Shown: piece by piece, positions 22,338-33,348 of the stretch
Numbering within the stretch: the first letter of the stretch is position 1
Layout of the letters: each line of letters begins with the position of its first letter
The notes under the pieces: model-generated
Told to the model about the DNA's origin: nothing
What the model saw: the letters and a program-made list of their open reading frames with translations, nothing else
The model's database searches: none
Translations under genes and position numbers: made by a program
Assembly (NCBI GenBank): GCA_963693085.1
Contig: OY856412.1
Span: 348,600,457 to 348,664,456, forward strand
Length of the DNA: 64,000 nt
Reading direction: 5' to 3'
From: Alisma plantago-aquatica
Taxonomy: Eukaryota; Streptophyta; Magnoliopsida; Alismatales; Alismataceae

Positions 22338-23577
22338 CGTGGTTGTATAGGCGGCCAGGTGGCCAGGCGTTCCAGGGGGACGCCCAGATAGCCTAGGCGC
22401 CCAGGCGGTGGCCCAGGTGTTCCCAGGCGTTTTTATATATTTTTTATTTTAACAAATATATGTAAATTTCTGAAATATACAATCCTTACACATAAATATA
22501 CATGATAAATATGCAATCAATGTGCTAGCATCGTCTGAAGAAAGCAACAAAATCATTAGACATGGATTGAATTGTGGAAGTTTTACCTAAACAAAATTCA
22601 TATAGAAATCAGAAAGCTAAACATGTATAATGTTTGTAGCCAAAACTTGTATAATACTATTAGGTAGAATTTAGGCTAAATCAAAACTAACAAGACCTAA
22701 AATAGAACTGATTGGCCCTAATATAAACTCATTTGATCCAAATTTGGTCAAATTTGACCTAGTTTATCTTAATTTTTGCCTAAACCAGACCTAATTTTGT
22801 ATACCATGACCTAATCACACCCAATTTCCATAAATTTTTCATATATTCACCTAAATTAGACAAAATTTGGCCAAATATGACCTAGTTATCCATTTTAGAA
22901 CAATTTCCCCCAAATCATACTTGTTTCCCCTAAATTAGACCTAATGTGCCCATTTTGACATGATTTGGCCTAAATAAAACCTAATTTTGTATATTATGAT
23001 CCAATCGGACCTGATTTCTCCAAATTTTCCCTATATTGACCTAAACAATATTTAATTTGGCAAAATTAGACCTAATCTCACCATATGAGACCATTTTTCC
23101 AAAATCAGACTTATTTTCCCCTAATCAAACCTGATTTGTTCAAATTTGACATAATTTGGCCTAAAATCAAACCTAATTTGCATAACATGACCAAATCAAA
23201 CCTAACCCACCCTAAATTTCCCTATGTTGATCTAAACGAGGCCTTACATGACCAAATCAGACTCAATTCCCCCAAATTAGACCTAATTCCCCCAAATCAG
23301 GCCTATTTTCCCCCAAATCAGACCTAATTTACCCTAAATTGACCCCGTTTGGGATAACTCAGAACCAATTTAACCATAAAATAACTCAATTTGATCAAAT
23401 TTGGATCTAATTTATGCTAAATTAGCCTTGAATTGGCTTAATTTGGGGCTCAAAAGGCCTTGGGCAACAACTTAGGTCAATTAGGGGGATGGGCGCCCAG
23501 TTTGAGGCGGGCTGACTTAAGCCTAGGCGCCCAGGCGCTGCCCAGGCATCGCTTAGGCGAGGGCCTGTACAACACAG
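22338..23577. mobile_element. Non-autonomous hAT-like element with perfect TSD
   Basis: Flanked by CATCCAAC at 22330-22337 and 23578-23585, a perfect 8-bp duplication. The left end (CGTGGTTGTATAGGCGG) and reverse complement of the right end (CTGTGTTGTACAGGCCC) form an imperfect TIR. GC-rich motifs such as CTAGGCGCCCAGGCG cluster within about 100 bp of each end, while the centre is AT-rich. No transposase. Same superfamily as 12774-14047 but a different family. Confidence 0.8.
22660..23460. repeat. Degenerate short repeat array in the hAT-like element
   Basis: Some 800 bp built from variants of a roughly 25-35 bp unit around GACCTAATTT, CCCAAATTAGACC and TTGGCCTAAA. The period is irregular and copies are diverged. 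The open frame at 23085-23327 is a product of this repetition and is not called as a gene. Confidence 0.65.
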
Positions 23578-23635
23578 CATCCAACTATATAGTCTTAAGG
23601 TGTTTTGTTCATTTTTAGTCTATTTTGGACACCGT

Positions 23636-23850
23636 CTACCTCCCTCTCTCAATATGTCGAAGGGCGGTGCTTGGTTCGGCTTGCTCCCGAGTAAAAGGGA
23701 GATAGCATGGGCCGCTGGGAGTGGATGATCCCACTTCCAGCATGGCTTGCGACAACCACCTATACTTCGACGGAAGGTCGGGAATCGCGGAAAGTGTTGA
23801 ACTCATTTCCGGTTTCATAGTTGACACTTGTGAGTTGTAAGACCCCATAT
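23636..23850. other. GC-richer patch of uncertain origin
   Basis: A 215-bp block with balanced composition and a 70-codon minus frame, standing out from AT-rich surroundings. The composition is reminiscent of plant organelle DNA, but I could not identify a specific mitochondrial or plastid gene. No repeat ends were found. Confidence 0.2.
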
Positions 23851-24740
23851 TGATTGTTCCTCGAGATACTAGGTATCCCCCATGATGAGCTTCTCTATGA
23901 TATTGATTGTCCAGTTTCGAGAATTATAGCAACCTGACGAAATGTTTATGCGCCCCCCCACCCCACCCCAACCTGTCATGCTTGGATGTTTCCACTTACA
24001 TTCTTTAGCCAACTGAACAGTGTATGCCTTTTTAGACATGTACAAAGAGGCAAACTCCTTTCATAAAAAGGAAATTGCTCCTTTTGATTTCAAAACCTCG
24101 TCATGTACAATTATATCATCACCTCTGTTTTCATTAGCTGAGAGTTAATCTTGTTCCATTCAATCATTAAATTCTTCACATGACAAAGTTTGCATGAGAG
24201 AATAGAGTCTGAAAATCTGATATGTGGGGGGCAGGCATTGCTGCTTCGTGCTTCCCCAACTCCATAAAATCATATTAGAGCTCCTAAGCTATCTCATATC
24301 TAAATGAACTCTTCCTATTAAGGGAAGATATACATAATCCATCAGAATGGGAACCTGGTCAAGTGTAATCCCTGGAAGATCAAATTTTGCTATCTAACAA
24401 ATGAGAATAACCACTGCACTAAGACGAGAAAGTTGCCCAATATGAATAAACATGAGACAGAAAGACTCTAAACCATGTGTACTTCCTGCCTGGCGACATA
24501 CGTTCCATTAAAACATTTCCTGGACCCATGATCAGAAACAACCACATAATATTTATATTCGAACTTTCCACTGTACTTTTTTCCAAAAGTAACAGACTCA
24601 GAATCCTAATAAACTAATCATGATTCACCAAGGAAACTTCATTCTAAGATCTACTTTTCTTAGTTCCAGCACAGATGCCATCTTGACATCAATATTTTGC
24701 AGGACATAGACACCTGAACCCGAACACAAAAGCTCTTATA
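23851..24740. other. AT-rich spacer left of the copia element
   Basis: About 890 bp with no recognised gene, repeat boundary or RNA gene. It ends with CTGAT (24741-24745), the left target duplication of the copia element. Confidence 0.5.
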
Positions 24741-24768
24741 CTGATTGTGAAACAACCTGCTTCCCGGT

Positions 24769-24927
24769 TGATACCATCGACAGGAGGTCGATGGTATCGA
24801 GTTTATCACAGCTATCGGACAACAGTCCGTCGATACCATCGACATCCATGTCGATGGTATCGAGATCATCACAGACACCGGACAACAGTCCGTCGATACC
24901 ATCGACATCCATGTCGATGGTATCGAC
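24769..24927. repeat. Three tandem hairpins in the left copia LTR
   Basis: Each unit is GTCGATACCATCGAC, a short loop, then its reverse complement. Units two (24829-24863) and three (24892-24927) have the loop ATCCAT; unit one (about 24769-24800) has the loop AGGAG and a mutated first base. Spacers between units are also related (CACAG..CGGACAACAGTCC). Confidence 0.95.
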
Positions 24928-25042
24928 AGAACGTCAGAGGCGGAAACCGACGATCTGCCACTTATCTCTATTTTTGTTATATCATTTGTTTTATTGTTTT
25001 TCTAGGTTTTACTCCTTTGTACCACCTTGTATCTTACCCTAA

Positions 25043-25050
25043 TATATAAA
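25043..25050 (+). promoter_or_regulatory. TATA box of the copia LTR
   Basis: TATATAAA about 95 bp before the LTR end, in the place expected for the U3 core promoter. An identical box lies at 30059-30066 in the right LTR. Confidence 0.7.
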
Positions 25051-25137
25051 AAGGAGTGAGACGGCTATTGCCCTCACACACAAGAGTTGCACCTTGCAGC
25101 CGCCAACGTTGTTCGTCTTTCGTCTCTCTCGTTAACA

Positions 25138-25153
25138 TGGTATCAGAGCAAGG
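25138..25153 (+). other. Primer binding site (initiator tRNA-Met type)
   Basis: TGGTATCAGAGCAAGG starts at the base after the LTR. TGGTATCAGAGC is the complement of the 3' end of plant initiator tRNA-Met, the usual copia primer. Confidence 0.93.
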
Positions 25154-25549
25154 TTTGCTCTAGGCCGCCGTCTCTCTCCACCGGTTGTTCCTCTCTTCCT
25201 CCTTATTCCTTCTTGACGCCGGATCTTCCCCTTCCTTCCTCCGGATCTTCTCACTGTGGCACCGACAGCAGTAGCTGCGGCTGAGCCGCCGCACGGCGTG
25301 CAGCCGTAATCCGTCGCCTTGAGGATCTTCGGGTAATCCAACGGCGATCTAAAATCTAAACCAGAGGACTAGTCTCTCTACAGTTATTCTCCTAGTCACA
25401 CATCCTCCATGTGTGATTAGGAAAATCATCCGGAGGCTGTGAATGCGTCAGTAACGCATTTCTCTTTTTTTCTTGGGTGACGTGTATCTCTCCGTCACCT
25501 CCGTCTTCTTTGTGGCGTGTATCAATCCATCACACAGTCTCGTTCTGTA

Positions 25550-28500
25550 ATGGGGGATATCAAGACACCTATGATCTACAACGAGGTGTCACCTATCACC
25601 TCCATCAAGCTCGACGGGAAGAATTTTCTTCTATGGATGAATGTCGTCCACACTGTCCTGGAGTCTCGTGACAAGGCGGGACATGTTGACTCAGGTCCTC
25701 TGGCCTCTACTGACAAAGGATATGCTGAATGGAAGCGTCATGATAGTCTGGTGAAGACTTGGTTGTGGAACAGCATGGAACCTACTATTGCGGCAAGGTT
25801 CATGTTCTATTCAATAGCTAAGGAGATATGGGACGCAGTGAAGCAGCATTATTCTCAAGAAAAAAATGCGCTTCGCCAATTCATGATCTATGATCGTTTG
25901 TTTGTTGAGAGGCAGGGTGACAAATCTCTTGAGGAGTACTTTGGAGCTATTCAGGCACTTGCTCAAGAGCTGAGCTATTAGCATCCAGTGACTGTCGCTG
26001 AACAGATCAAGGACAGGGACGATCTAGTTACGGCTAAATTTTTATCCGGGCTTAACCCTTCGTGCGGATCCGCCCGGAGCGTCATTTTGGCTTCTGATAA
26101 ATTACCCGGTTTTGTGGAATCCTATTCAAGAATACAACAATCTATCTTTGAGTCTGCTACTCCTGATCCTGTTATATCTTCTGGGGAGTCTCATGCATCC
26201 GTAGCTGCTGCGGTACAAGGGGGGCGGACTGGTATGGGCAGAGGACGTGGGACACGTCCTAAGTGCACTTTCTGTGACAAATTGGGACATACAGTGGAGA
26301 AGTGCTGGAAGAAACATGGGAGACCTGCTGCACCACATGTAAGGACAGCTCATTATGCCTCTACTACAGATTCCTCTTCTTCTTCTGTTGTGGGAACTAC
26401 TTCTGGAACCGGTATCACTCTTACTCAAGAGGAGTATGATCAGTTTATTCAGGCTACACAACACATGAGTATGGGATCATCATCATCGTCAGCAAACCTG
26501 ACATCTACTGCGGGTAATCAGGCTACATCTCTCATAGCTTCTGGCTCTACTTCATCTTGGGTGGTTGATTCTGGCGCGTCACAGCACATGACTGGTATGA
26601 GGAGATTGCTCCACACTATTGACTCGTATATCCCTCACAAATCTGTTACATTGGCAGATGGTTCAGTGAGGAGAGTGTTAGCTAGTGGATCTGTCCCTCT
26701 AACACCCAAGATTGATCTCAAATCTGTACACTTTGTGCCTGAATTTCCTTTTAATCTTCTTTCTGTTGTAAAACTGATTGACACTGTAAAATGTACCATA
26801 ACTTTTGGTCCTTCTTGTTTTGTATTGCAGGATCTCAAGAGTATGAGGACGATTGGTGGGGGACCTAGGAAAGGTGATCTCTACCTTTTCCATGGTGACA
26901 GTCTGCCTCGCCAAGTATCTGCTCCTGCTCCATCCATCCTGTTGAGTGGTTCCCCCTTACTATGGCATTGCAGATATGGACATCCTTCCTTAGAGAGCCT
27001 GCGCAAGTTGGAACCAGAATTGTCTCAAGTGTCATCTTTAGAGTGTCAGTCATGTCAGCTGGGAAAGCATCATAGGTTATCTTATCCCAGTCGTGTCAAT
27101 AAACGGGCTTCTTGTCCTTTTGAGTTAGTCCATAGTGATGTGTGGGGTCCTGTCAAAGACCAGAGTTATAATGGTTTTCGTTACTTTATTTCCTTTGTGG
27201 ATGATTTTTCTCGAATGACATGGATCTATCTTCTCAAAAGTCGAGAGTTTGTATTATCTATTGTGAAACATTTCCACACTGAAATAAAAGTCCAGTTTGA
27301 CTGCAATATAAAAATTCTTCAATCTGATAATGCTTTAGAGTATGTCCAAAAGGCTATGTCTGATTTTTGCAGCTCTGTAGGTATGATCCATCGCACATCG
27401 TGTCCTTACACCCCTCAGCAGAATGGGGTGGCTGAGCGGAAAAATCGCCATCTTCTTGATATTGCTCGATCTATTATGTTCCAATCCAATGTACCTAAGA
27501 AATTCTGGTCTGACGCTCTTTAACTGCTTGTTTCTTAATTAATAGACAACCATCCTCCGTTCTTAAAGGACAGACTCCCTTCTTTGTGTTGCGACCCACG
27601 GACCAACCTTTTTCTCTTCCCCTTAGAGTGTTTGGTTGCACTTCCTTTGTCCATCATGTTGACCCTAAAGCAGACAAGCTTTCTCCTAGGTCTGTTAAAA
27701 CTTTGTTCCTTGGTTACTCTAGTACTAGCAAAGGATACAAGTGTTACTGTCCTAGTCTCCGTCGGATGTTTGTGTCTAGGGATGTTATCTTCCATGAGAC
27801 CACTCCATATTTCTCTGATGCTATAAGTAAGGGGGAGCAATTGAGAGAGGGAGTGCCACCAACAGCACCATCTGTGCAGAGTGAGGGAGAGCCACCCATC
27901 ATTCCTGATTATACTTTTATTCCGGATGAGGAAGCAACAGACAGGCTTGTTATTGAGCATTACCCACATGTTTATAGTAGGCGAGGCAGACCAGAACCAG
28001 AAATGGTAGCGACACCAGTCTTTGAGCCTTCATCTTCGTCTTCTACTCATGGGATTCATGCAGAAGCATCAGATCTTGACCTTCCTATTGCTGTTAGGAA
28101 AGGTACTTGTTCTTGTACTATTAGACATCCTATTACAAATGTGTGTTGTCTGTCCCACTTATCTAAGCAGGCCCGCGCATTTGCTATTGGGATCGATTCT
28201 GTTGATATACCAAGGAATCACTATGATGCTATGAAGGACAGTGGCTGGAAACAGGGAATGCAGATTGAAATGTCAGCTCATTTGCATAATGGCACATGGG
28301 ATCTTGTTGAATTACCTACAGGGAAGAAATTTGTGGGTTGCGGATGGGTTTTCACCATCAAACATAATCTGGATGGATCTGTTGAGAGGTAGAAGGCCAG
28401 ATTGGTGGCAAAAGGCTACACACAGACCTATGGAGTTGATTTCTTTGAGACTTTTTCTCCAGTAGCTCGTCTAAATTCTGTGCGAATTATTATTTCTTTG

Positions 28501-29754
28501 GCTACTACTTTTGATTGGCCCCTATTTCAGCTTGATGTTAAGAATGTCTTTCTACATGGTGACCTCCAGGAAGAGGTATATATGGAGCAACCTCCTGGGT
28601 TTGTTGCTCAGGGGGAGTGTCAGAAGGTCTGTAAATTGAAGAAAGCCATATATGGTTTGAAACAGTCTCCTCGAGCGTGGTTTGACAAGTTCAGTGAGGT
28701 TGTACTCCAGATGGGCTTTTCTCGCTCTATGACTGATCACTCTTTATTCTACTCTAGCTCTTCATGTAGCTCTATCATTATGGCAGTATATGTTGATGAC
28801 ATAGTTATTACTGGAAGTGATTCTGCAGGCATATCTCGTGTGAAGGAAGGGTTGCAGAGACACTTCCAAACAAAGGATCTGGATACACTGAGATATTTTC
28901 TGGGCATTGAGGTGCTTCGATCTCATGCAGGTGTCAATCTATCTCAAAGGAAATATGTGATGGACTTACTACAGGAGACAGGCATGACTGGATCTAAACC
29001 GGTATCTACTCCTATGGATTATCACACCAAGGAGACGGTTGATGATGTTGAGTACTCAGATCCAGGATATTACATGAGAATAGTTGGCAAGCTAATATAT
29101 CTGACTGTTACACGACCTGACATTTCTTTTGTTGTGGGAGTTGTGAGTCAACATATGCACTCACCACGACAGTCACACTGGACAACAGTTTGTCGGATTC
29201 TGAGATATCTGAAGAGTGCTCCGGGTAATGGGATCACATATTCCAAACCCAAGGTGCCTCCATCTACTTTGACTCTCACTGGGTACTCAGATGCAGATTG
29301 GGTTGGTGATCATATTGATAGAAGATCTACATCAGGCTATTGTACTTTCCTAGGTGACCATTTGATTACTTGGAAAAGCAAAAAGCAGAATGTGGTAGCC
29401 AGATCCAGCACTGAGGCTGAATACCGTGCTATGGCCCATGCATGTTGTGAACTACAATGGGTCAAATCCGTTCTCTCTGAGTTAAAAATCACTAGTATGC
29501 CTTCTATGGAGCTCAAGTGTGACAACCAGTCTGCTATACACATTGCCCGGAATCCTATCTTTCATGAGCGTACAAAGCATATAGAAGTTGATTGTCATTT
29601 TATTCGTGATCAAATCAAAGATGGTAATATTGTGACGCCATATGTCAAGTCTGAAGATCAACTGGCGGATATCTTAACAAAGCCCTTGGGTCCAGCAGCT
29701 TTTCAGAAATTATGTGGCAAGCTGGGCATACACGATGTGTACTCTCCAGCTTGA
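25550..29754 (+). pseudogene. Copia gag-pol, lightly damaged
   Basis: One polyprotein of about 1,400 codons, starting at MGDIKTP (25550) by comparison with copia gag starts. In order: gag core; zinc knuckle CTFCDKLGHTVEKC; protease WVVDSGASQHMTG; pre-integrase LWHCRYGH..CQSCQLGKHH; integrase with FVDDFSRMTW, ILQSDNALEY and PQQNGVAERKNR; reverse transcriptase with FQLDVKNVFLHGDL and the catalytic YVDDIVITG; RNase H with GYSDADW, ARSSTEAEYRAMAH and HERTKHIEVDCHF. Three lesions: TAG at 25979-25981 late in gag, a probable one-base loss near 27520-27525 just after the integrase core, and TAG at 28390-28392 before KARLVAKGYTQ. Residues at the active sites appear intact, so the loss of function looks recent. 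The exact copia lineage cannot be fixed by eye. Confidence 0.95.
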
Positions 29755-29761
29755 GGGGGAG
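29753..29761 (+). other. Polypurine tract of the copia element
   Basis: GAGGGGGAG directly before the right LTR and right after the RNase H stop. Primes plus-strand DNA synthesis in this class of element. Confidence 0.85.
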
Positions 29762-30153
29762 TGTGAAACAATCCGCTTCCCGGTCGATACCATCGACAGG
29801 AGGTCGATGGTATCGAGTTTATCACAGCTACCGGACAATAGTCCGTCGATACCATCGACATCCATGTCGATGGTATCGAGATCATCACAGACACCAGACA
29901 ACAGTCCGTCGATACCATCGACATCCATGTCGATGGTATCGACAGAACGTCAAAGGAGGAAACTGACGATCTGCCACTTATCTCTATTTTTGTTATATCA
30001 TTTGTTTTATTGTTTTTCTAGGTTTTACTCCTTTGTACCACCTTGTATCTTACCCTAATATATAAAAAGGAGTGAGACGGCTATTGCCCTCACACACAAG
30101 AGCTGCACCTTGCAGCCGCCAACGTTGTTCGTCTTCCGTCTCTCTCGTTAACA
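29762..30153 (+). repeat. Right LTR of the copia element
   Basis: 392 bp, same boundaries as the left LTR, with the three hairpins at 29785-29943 and TATATAAA at 30059-30066. Followed by CTGAT. Confidence 0.97.
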
Positions 30154-30439
30154 CTGATTAAGAAATATATAGCAATTGAATGATCAGCCACTGCCACCAA
30201 CTCCGGTAAGTAGGTTACATTTCAATATGTTGTAATCTTGAATTGTCACTGTCAATGCATTATTAACACTTTACTAGGTAAGACGTGTCTTATTTTAGTA
30301 TGTTTATTAATGCTTTTCTAGTTAGCAGATCTTGGGCTTCAAACCAGGGAGATTTTTATTATTTGGGAAGGCAGCAGATTGCAGTGAACTCAAAGCCCCA
30401 CCCTCGAGCCTACCAAGAGCCCTGATTGCCTCCACGCCG

Positions 30440-31556
30440 CTTCAATTACATCTACATCATGGCCATTTACCTTTAGACAAGCTTAAACTACTAGATAGTT
30501 TTTTATCTTCATGTTCTTCCATTCAGTGTAATGTTTGTCATCTAGGGAAACACCATCGTGTGTTCTTCCCGGCCCGTATCATCTTGTATGTTTGACTCAG
30601 TTCATATTGATGTATGTGGTCCATTCAGGACTACTAGTTACAATGGCTATAGCTTTTTTCTTACATTTGTGTATGATTTTTCTAGAATGATGTGGTTTTA
30701 CTTACTTTGAACTCGAGATGAAGTCTTTACATTGATTTGTGGGTTTCATAAGTTGGTTTCAATTCAATTTTCAACGTCTATTAAGATTCTTCAAACTAAC
30801 AACGTCCTTGAATATACCCAAAAGGTCGTCGCCTCCTTTTGTCGTGACGTAGGAACGATTCATCAACGCTCGTGTGCATACTCTCTACAACAAAACGGCA
30901 ATGTTGAGCATAAAATTCGTCATTTATTTGACATTACACGCTCTCTTCTCATTCATATCAATTCACCTAAGCCTTTTTGCTCTGATGCCAGCCATGTAAA
31001 AGAATATATTTCAGCAGTACAAATAAGAGTATTGGATCTCCTATATATAGGGGCCAAGGAGTACATGGGATAAACAGAGACAAGGGAAAATACAATGGGC
31101 TACACTTGTTGATCTTATGTGGTCCTCACTGCTTACCTTTTATTAATCACCAACCTTCTTCTGTTCTTACGAAGCACACTCTTTTTTCCATTATTTACCC
31201 TCAATCCACATTGTTCCTTTTACCGTCTCGGGTTTTTGGTTGTGTCTTCTCTCATAATTTTGATCCCAAGGCCGAAAAGCTTTCCCCCCGAGCTATTCGA
31301 ACGGTATTTCTCGATTACCTTTTTTCTCAAAAAGGATACAAATGTTTTGAACCTAAATCTTATAGAATCTATATCTCTGCATGAGGGTGAAATATTCTTT
31401 TTATCATCCTCACTCCCCATTAATCATACTGATACTATGGTCTCATTGCCTGATCCATTCATCCCACCGACACCACCACCATCAACAACACCATATCGGC
31501 GCATGGTAAATGAGTCACCGGCTGCATCTACATCATCATCGTTAGTTCCGGACTAA
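30440..31556 (+). pseudogene. Copia pre-integrase and integrase remnant
   Basis: 30447-30590 reads LHHGHLPLDKL then CNVCHLGKHHRVFF, the zinc-binding region. 30600-30990 reads integrase pieces including ILQTNNVLEYTQKVVASF, where the usual Ser-Asp of ILQSDN is Thr-Asn, and QQNGNVEHKIRHLFDITRS. 31115-31380 reads INHQPSSVL, SRVFGC and QKGYKCFEP. An LTR fragment in reverse orientation breaks the integrase at about 30995-31100. Many stops. Loss of the catalytic Asp and of the frame means no activity. Confidence 0.85.
30995..31100 (-). repeat. Inverted copia LTR fragment inside integrase
   Basis: The reverse complement of most of the 3' LTR at 33214-33348: shared strings include CTCCTATATATAGG, CAAGGAGTACATGG and AATACAATGGGC. 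It begins at the LTR terminus (TGTAAAAG) and stops about 30 bp short of the other end. It interrupts the DA..LTAYL codons of integrase. Confidence 0.8.
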
Positions 31557-31568
31557 TCCAATCTACCA

Positions 31569-32560
31569 GTGGCACTACACAAAGGTATACGCTCTTGCAC
31601 TATCAAGCATCCTATTTCCAACAATTGTTGTCTAGCATGTCTTTCTTCTTTTGCCTCATCCTTTGCTACTGCCCTAGACACAACATATGTCCCTAAATGT
31701 CCAGCAGATGTTCTGCGCCATCCTGGATGGAAAGTTGCTATGATGGAAGAAATGCTGGCTCTACGACAACAAGACATGGGATCTTGTGATCCCACCAGCA
31801 GGAAAAAATATTGTATGCTATCGATGGGTTTTCTCTGTCAAACATAAGTCGGATGGCTCTGTTGAATGACTCGAGGCGCGCCTAGTTGCCAAAAGATTCA
31901 TTCAAACCTTTGACGTGGATTACTTCAAGACATTCTCTCAAGTGACAAAGTTGCATCCTTCTGCAACCTTATCTCCCTTACAGCTCACTTTGACTGGCCT
32001 CTTTACCAGCTCGACATCAAAAATGCATTTCTTCACGAAGATCTCCTAAAGGAAGTCTACACGCAGCAACCGCCCGATTTTGTTGTTGAGGGGGCATCTT
32101 CTCACAAAGTATGTCGTTTTCGACAATCTCTCTATGGCCTCAAGCACTCTCCAAGGGCCTAGCTCAACAAATTCCGTGATGTCTTAACACAACTTAACTT
32201 TTAGAGATCAACCACAGACCACTCTTTGTTCTTCTTCAAATCCTTCAAAGGTCATGTTCTTATTGTTGTCCATGTCGATGACATCATCATTACTAGCAAT
32301 GATATAATGGGATGTCCTAGCTCAAGCAGTCTCTGCATGCACATTTCCATACTAAAGACTTGGGCACCTTGTTATATTTCTTTGGAATCGAAGTCCTCTG
32401 CTCAGACTCAGGTATCAGTCTGTCACAACGACGCTATGTCTTGGACCTATTTCAAAAGGCCAATATGACAGAAGCCAAACCAGACTCTACCCCAATGGAC
32501 TATCATACGAAGCTTATACATGAAGAGAACTTTTTATTGATCTAGAGAAGTATCGCCATA
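31569..32560 (+). pseudogene. Copia reverse transcriptase remnant
   Basis: Frame pieces read IRSCTIKHPISN (linker), HPGWKVAMMEEMLAL and YQLDIKNAFLHEDLLKEVYT, SLYGLKHSPRA, then VVHVDDIIITSND with the catalytic Asp pair, and IGTLLYFFGIEVL-like codons in a shifted frame. Several stops and indels. 32177-32490 is nearly duplicated at 37440-37748. Confidence 0.85.
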
Positions 32561-32569
32561 TAGTCGGAA

Positions 32570-33137
32570 AGCTGATTTACTTGACTATTACTCGACCAGA
32601 TATTACCTATGTTGTTGTAGTAGTTAGCCAACACATGAGTGCACCATTCCAGTTCCATTGGTCGAGTGTTCAGCGCATTCTTCACTGTCTCAAGAGTGCT
32701 CCAGGACGAGGATTGCACTATAAACGTCCTAAGTCCACGGCAATCTCTATCTCCATATATGCATATGCAGATCGGGCTAGTGATTCTAAACACCGACGAT
32801 CTACTTCTGGCTATTGTGTCATGATTGGCACTCACCCAATTTTCTGTAGTAAAAAATAGGCGGTGGTAGCTCGCTCAACACCGAGGCAGAATATCGAGCT
32901 ATGGCTTATGCATGTTGTGATCTACAGTGGGTTTGGTCCATCTTGACTGAAACTCCGGCTACTTTATATTGTGACAATCAGGCAGTTATATACATAGCTA
33001 ATAATCCAGTCTTCCACGAACACACAAAACACATTGAAGTTGACGGCCATTTTGTGCGGAATCTGGTCAAAGCCAAGCAGATCATCACTCCTCACATTAG
33101 GACAGGTGATCAAGTTGCAAACATCCTTACCAAATGA
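32570..33137 (+). pseudogene. Copia RNase H remnant
   Basis: Reads LTITRPDITYVV, then RILHCLKSAPGRG, HRRSTSGYCVMIG, and in a shifted frame MAYACCDLQWVWS, YCDNQAVIYIANNPVFHEH and TKHIEVDGHFV. This is the copia RNase H order, with stops near 32860 and at the end. Followed by the polypurine tract. Confidence 0.87.
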
Positions 33138-33213
33138 TCTCCTCTTACTTTATTCGAGTATATGGACGTCAAGTTGGAACTTCATAATGTTTACTCTCCA
33201 ACTTGAGGGGGTG

Positions 33214-33348
33214 TGTTAGTATATTTGATTAGTTGGGTTTAGGCCCATTGTATTTTTCCTTGTCTGTGTCTGGTCCATGTACTCCTTGGCTCCTATATAT
33301 AGGAGACTCAATACTCTTATTTTTACTACTGAAATATATCCTTCTACA
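33214..33348 (+). repeat. Short 3' LTR of the copia remnant
   Basis: About 135 bp from TGTTAGTATATT after the polypurine tract to CCTTCTACA. The right boundary is supported by the inverted fragment at 30995, which starts at exactly this terminus. Contains the palindromic CTCCTATATATAGGAG. Confidence 0.75.

Larger units (their letters stand above)
24746..25137 (+). repeat. Left LTR of the copia element
   Basis: Begins TGTGAAACAA and ends GTTAACA (TG..CA). Contains three tandem hairpins at 24769-24927, a TATATAAA box at 25043-25050 and a CT-rich end. Same length as the right LTR. Confidence 0.97.
24746..30153 (+). mobile_element. Complete Ty1-copia retrotransposon, 5.4 kb
   Basis: Two 392-bp LTRs (24746-25137 and 29762-30153) bound the element, and CTGAT occurs immediately outside both (24741-24745, 30154-30158). 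The primer site TGGTATCAGAGCAAGG follows the left LTR directly, and a polypurine tract (GAGGGGGAG) precedes the right LTR. Gag, protease, integrase, reverse transcriptase and RNase H follow in copia order on the plus strand. By eye the LTRs differ at about 11 sites, nearly all transitions, so the insertion is fairly young. Two stops and one frameshift break gag-pol. Confidence 0.97.
30440..33348 (+). mobile_element. Older copia remnant, 3' two thirds
   Basis: The pre-integrase region, integrase, linker, reverse transcriptase, RNase H, polypurine tract (CTTGAGGGGG near 33202) and a short 3' LTR are present in order, all with stops and frameshifts. The 5' LTR, gag and protease were not found. 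The sequence is clearly distinct from the complete copia element just upstream. An inverted piece of its own LTR type lies inside the integrase region. Confidence 0.88.

Noticed and set aside
23085..23327. 80-codon frame rich in Pro, Asn and Lys
   Set aside because: A product of the GACCTAATTT-type repeat array in the hAT-like element.
24660..25049. Open frames reading repeated MSMVST and RWYR motifs
   Set aside because: They are translations of the three tandem LTR hairpins and recur identically at 29703-30058.
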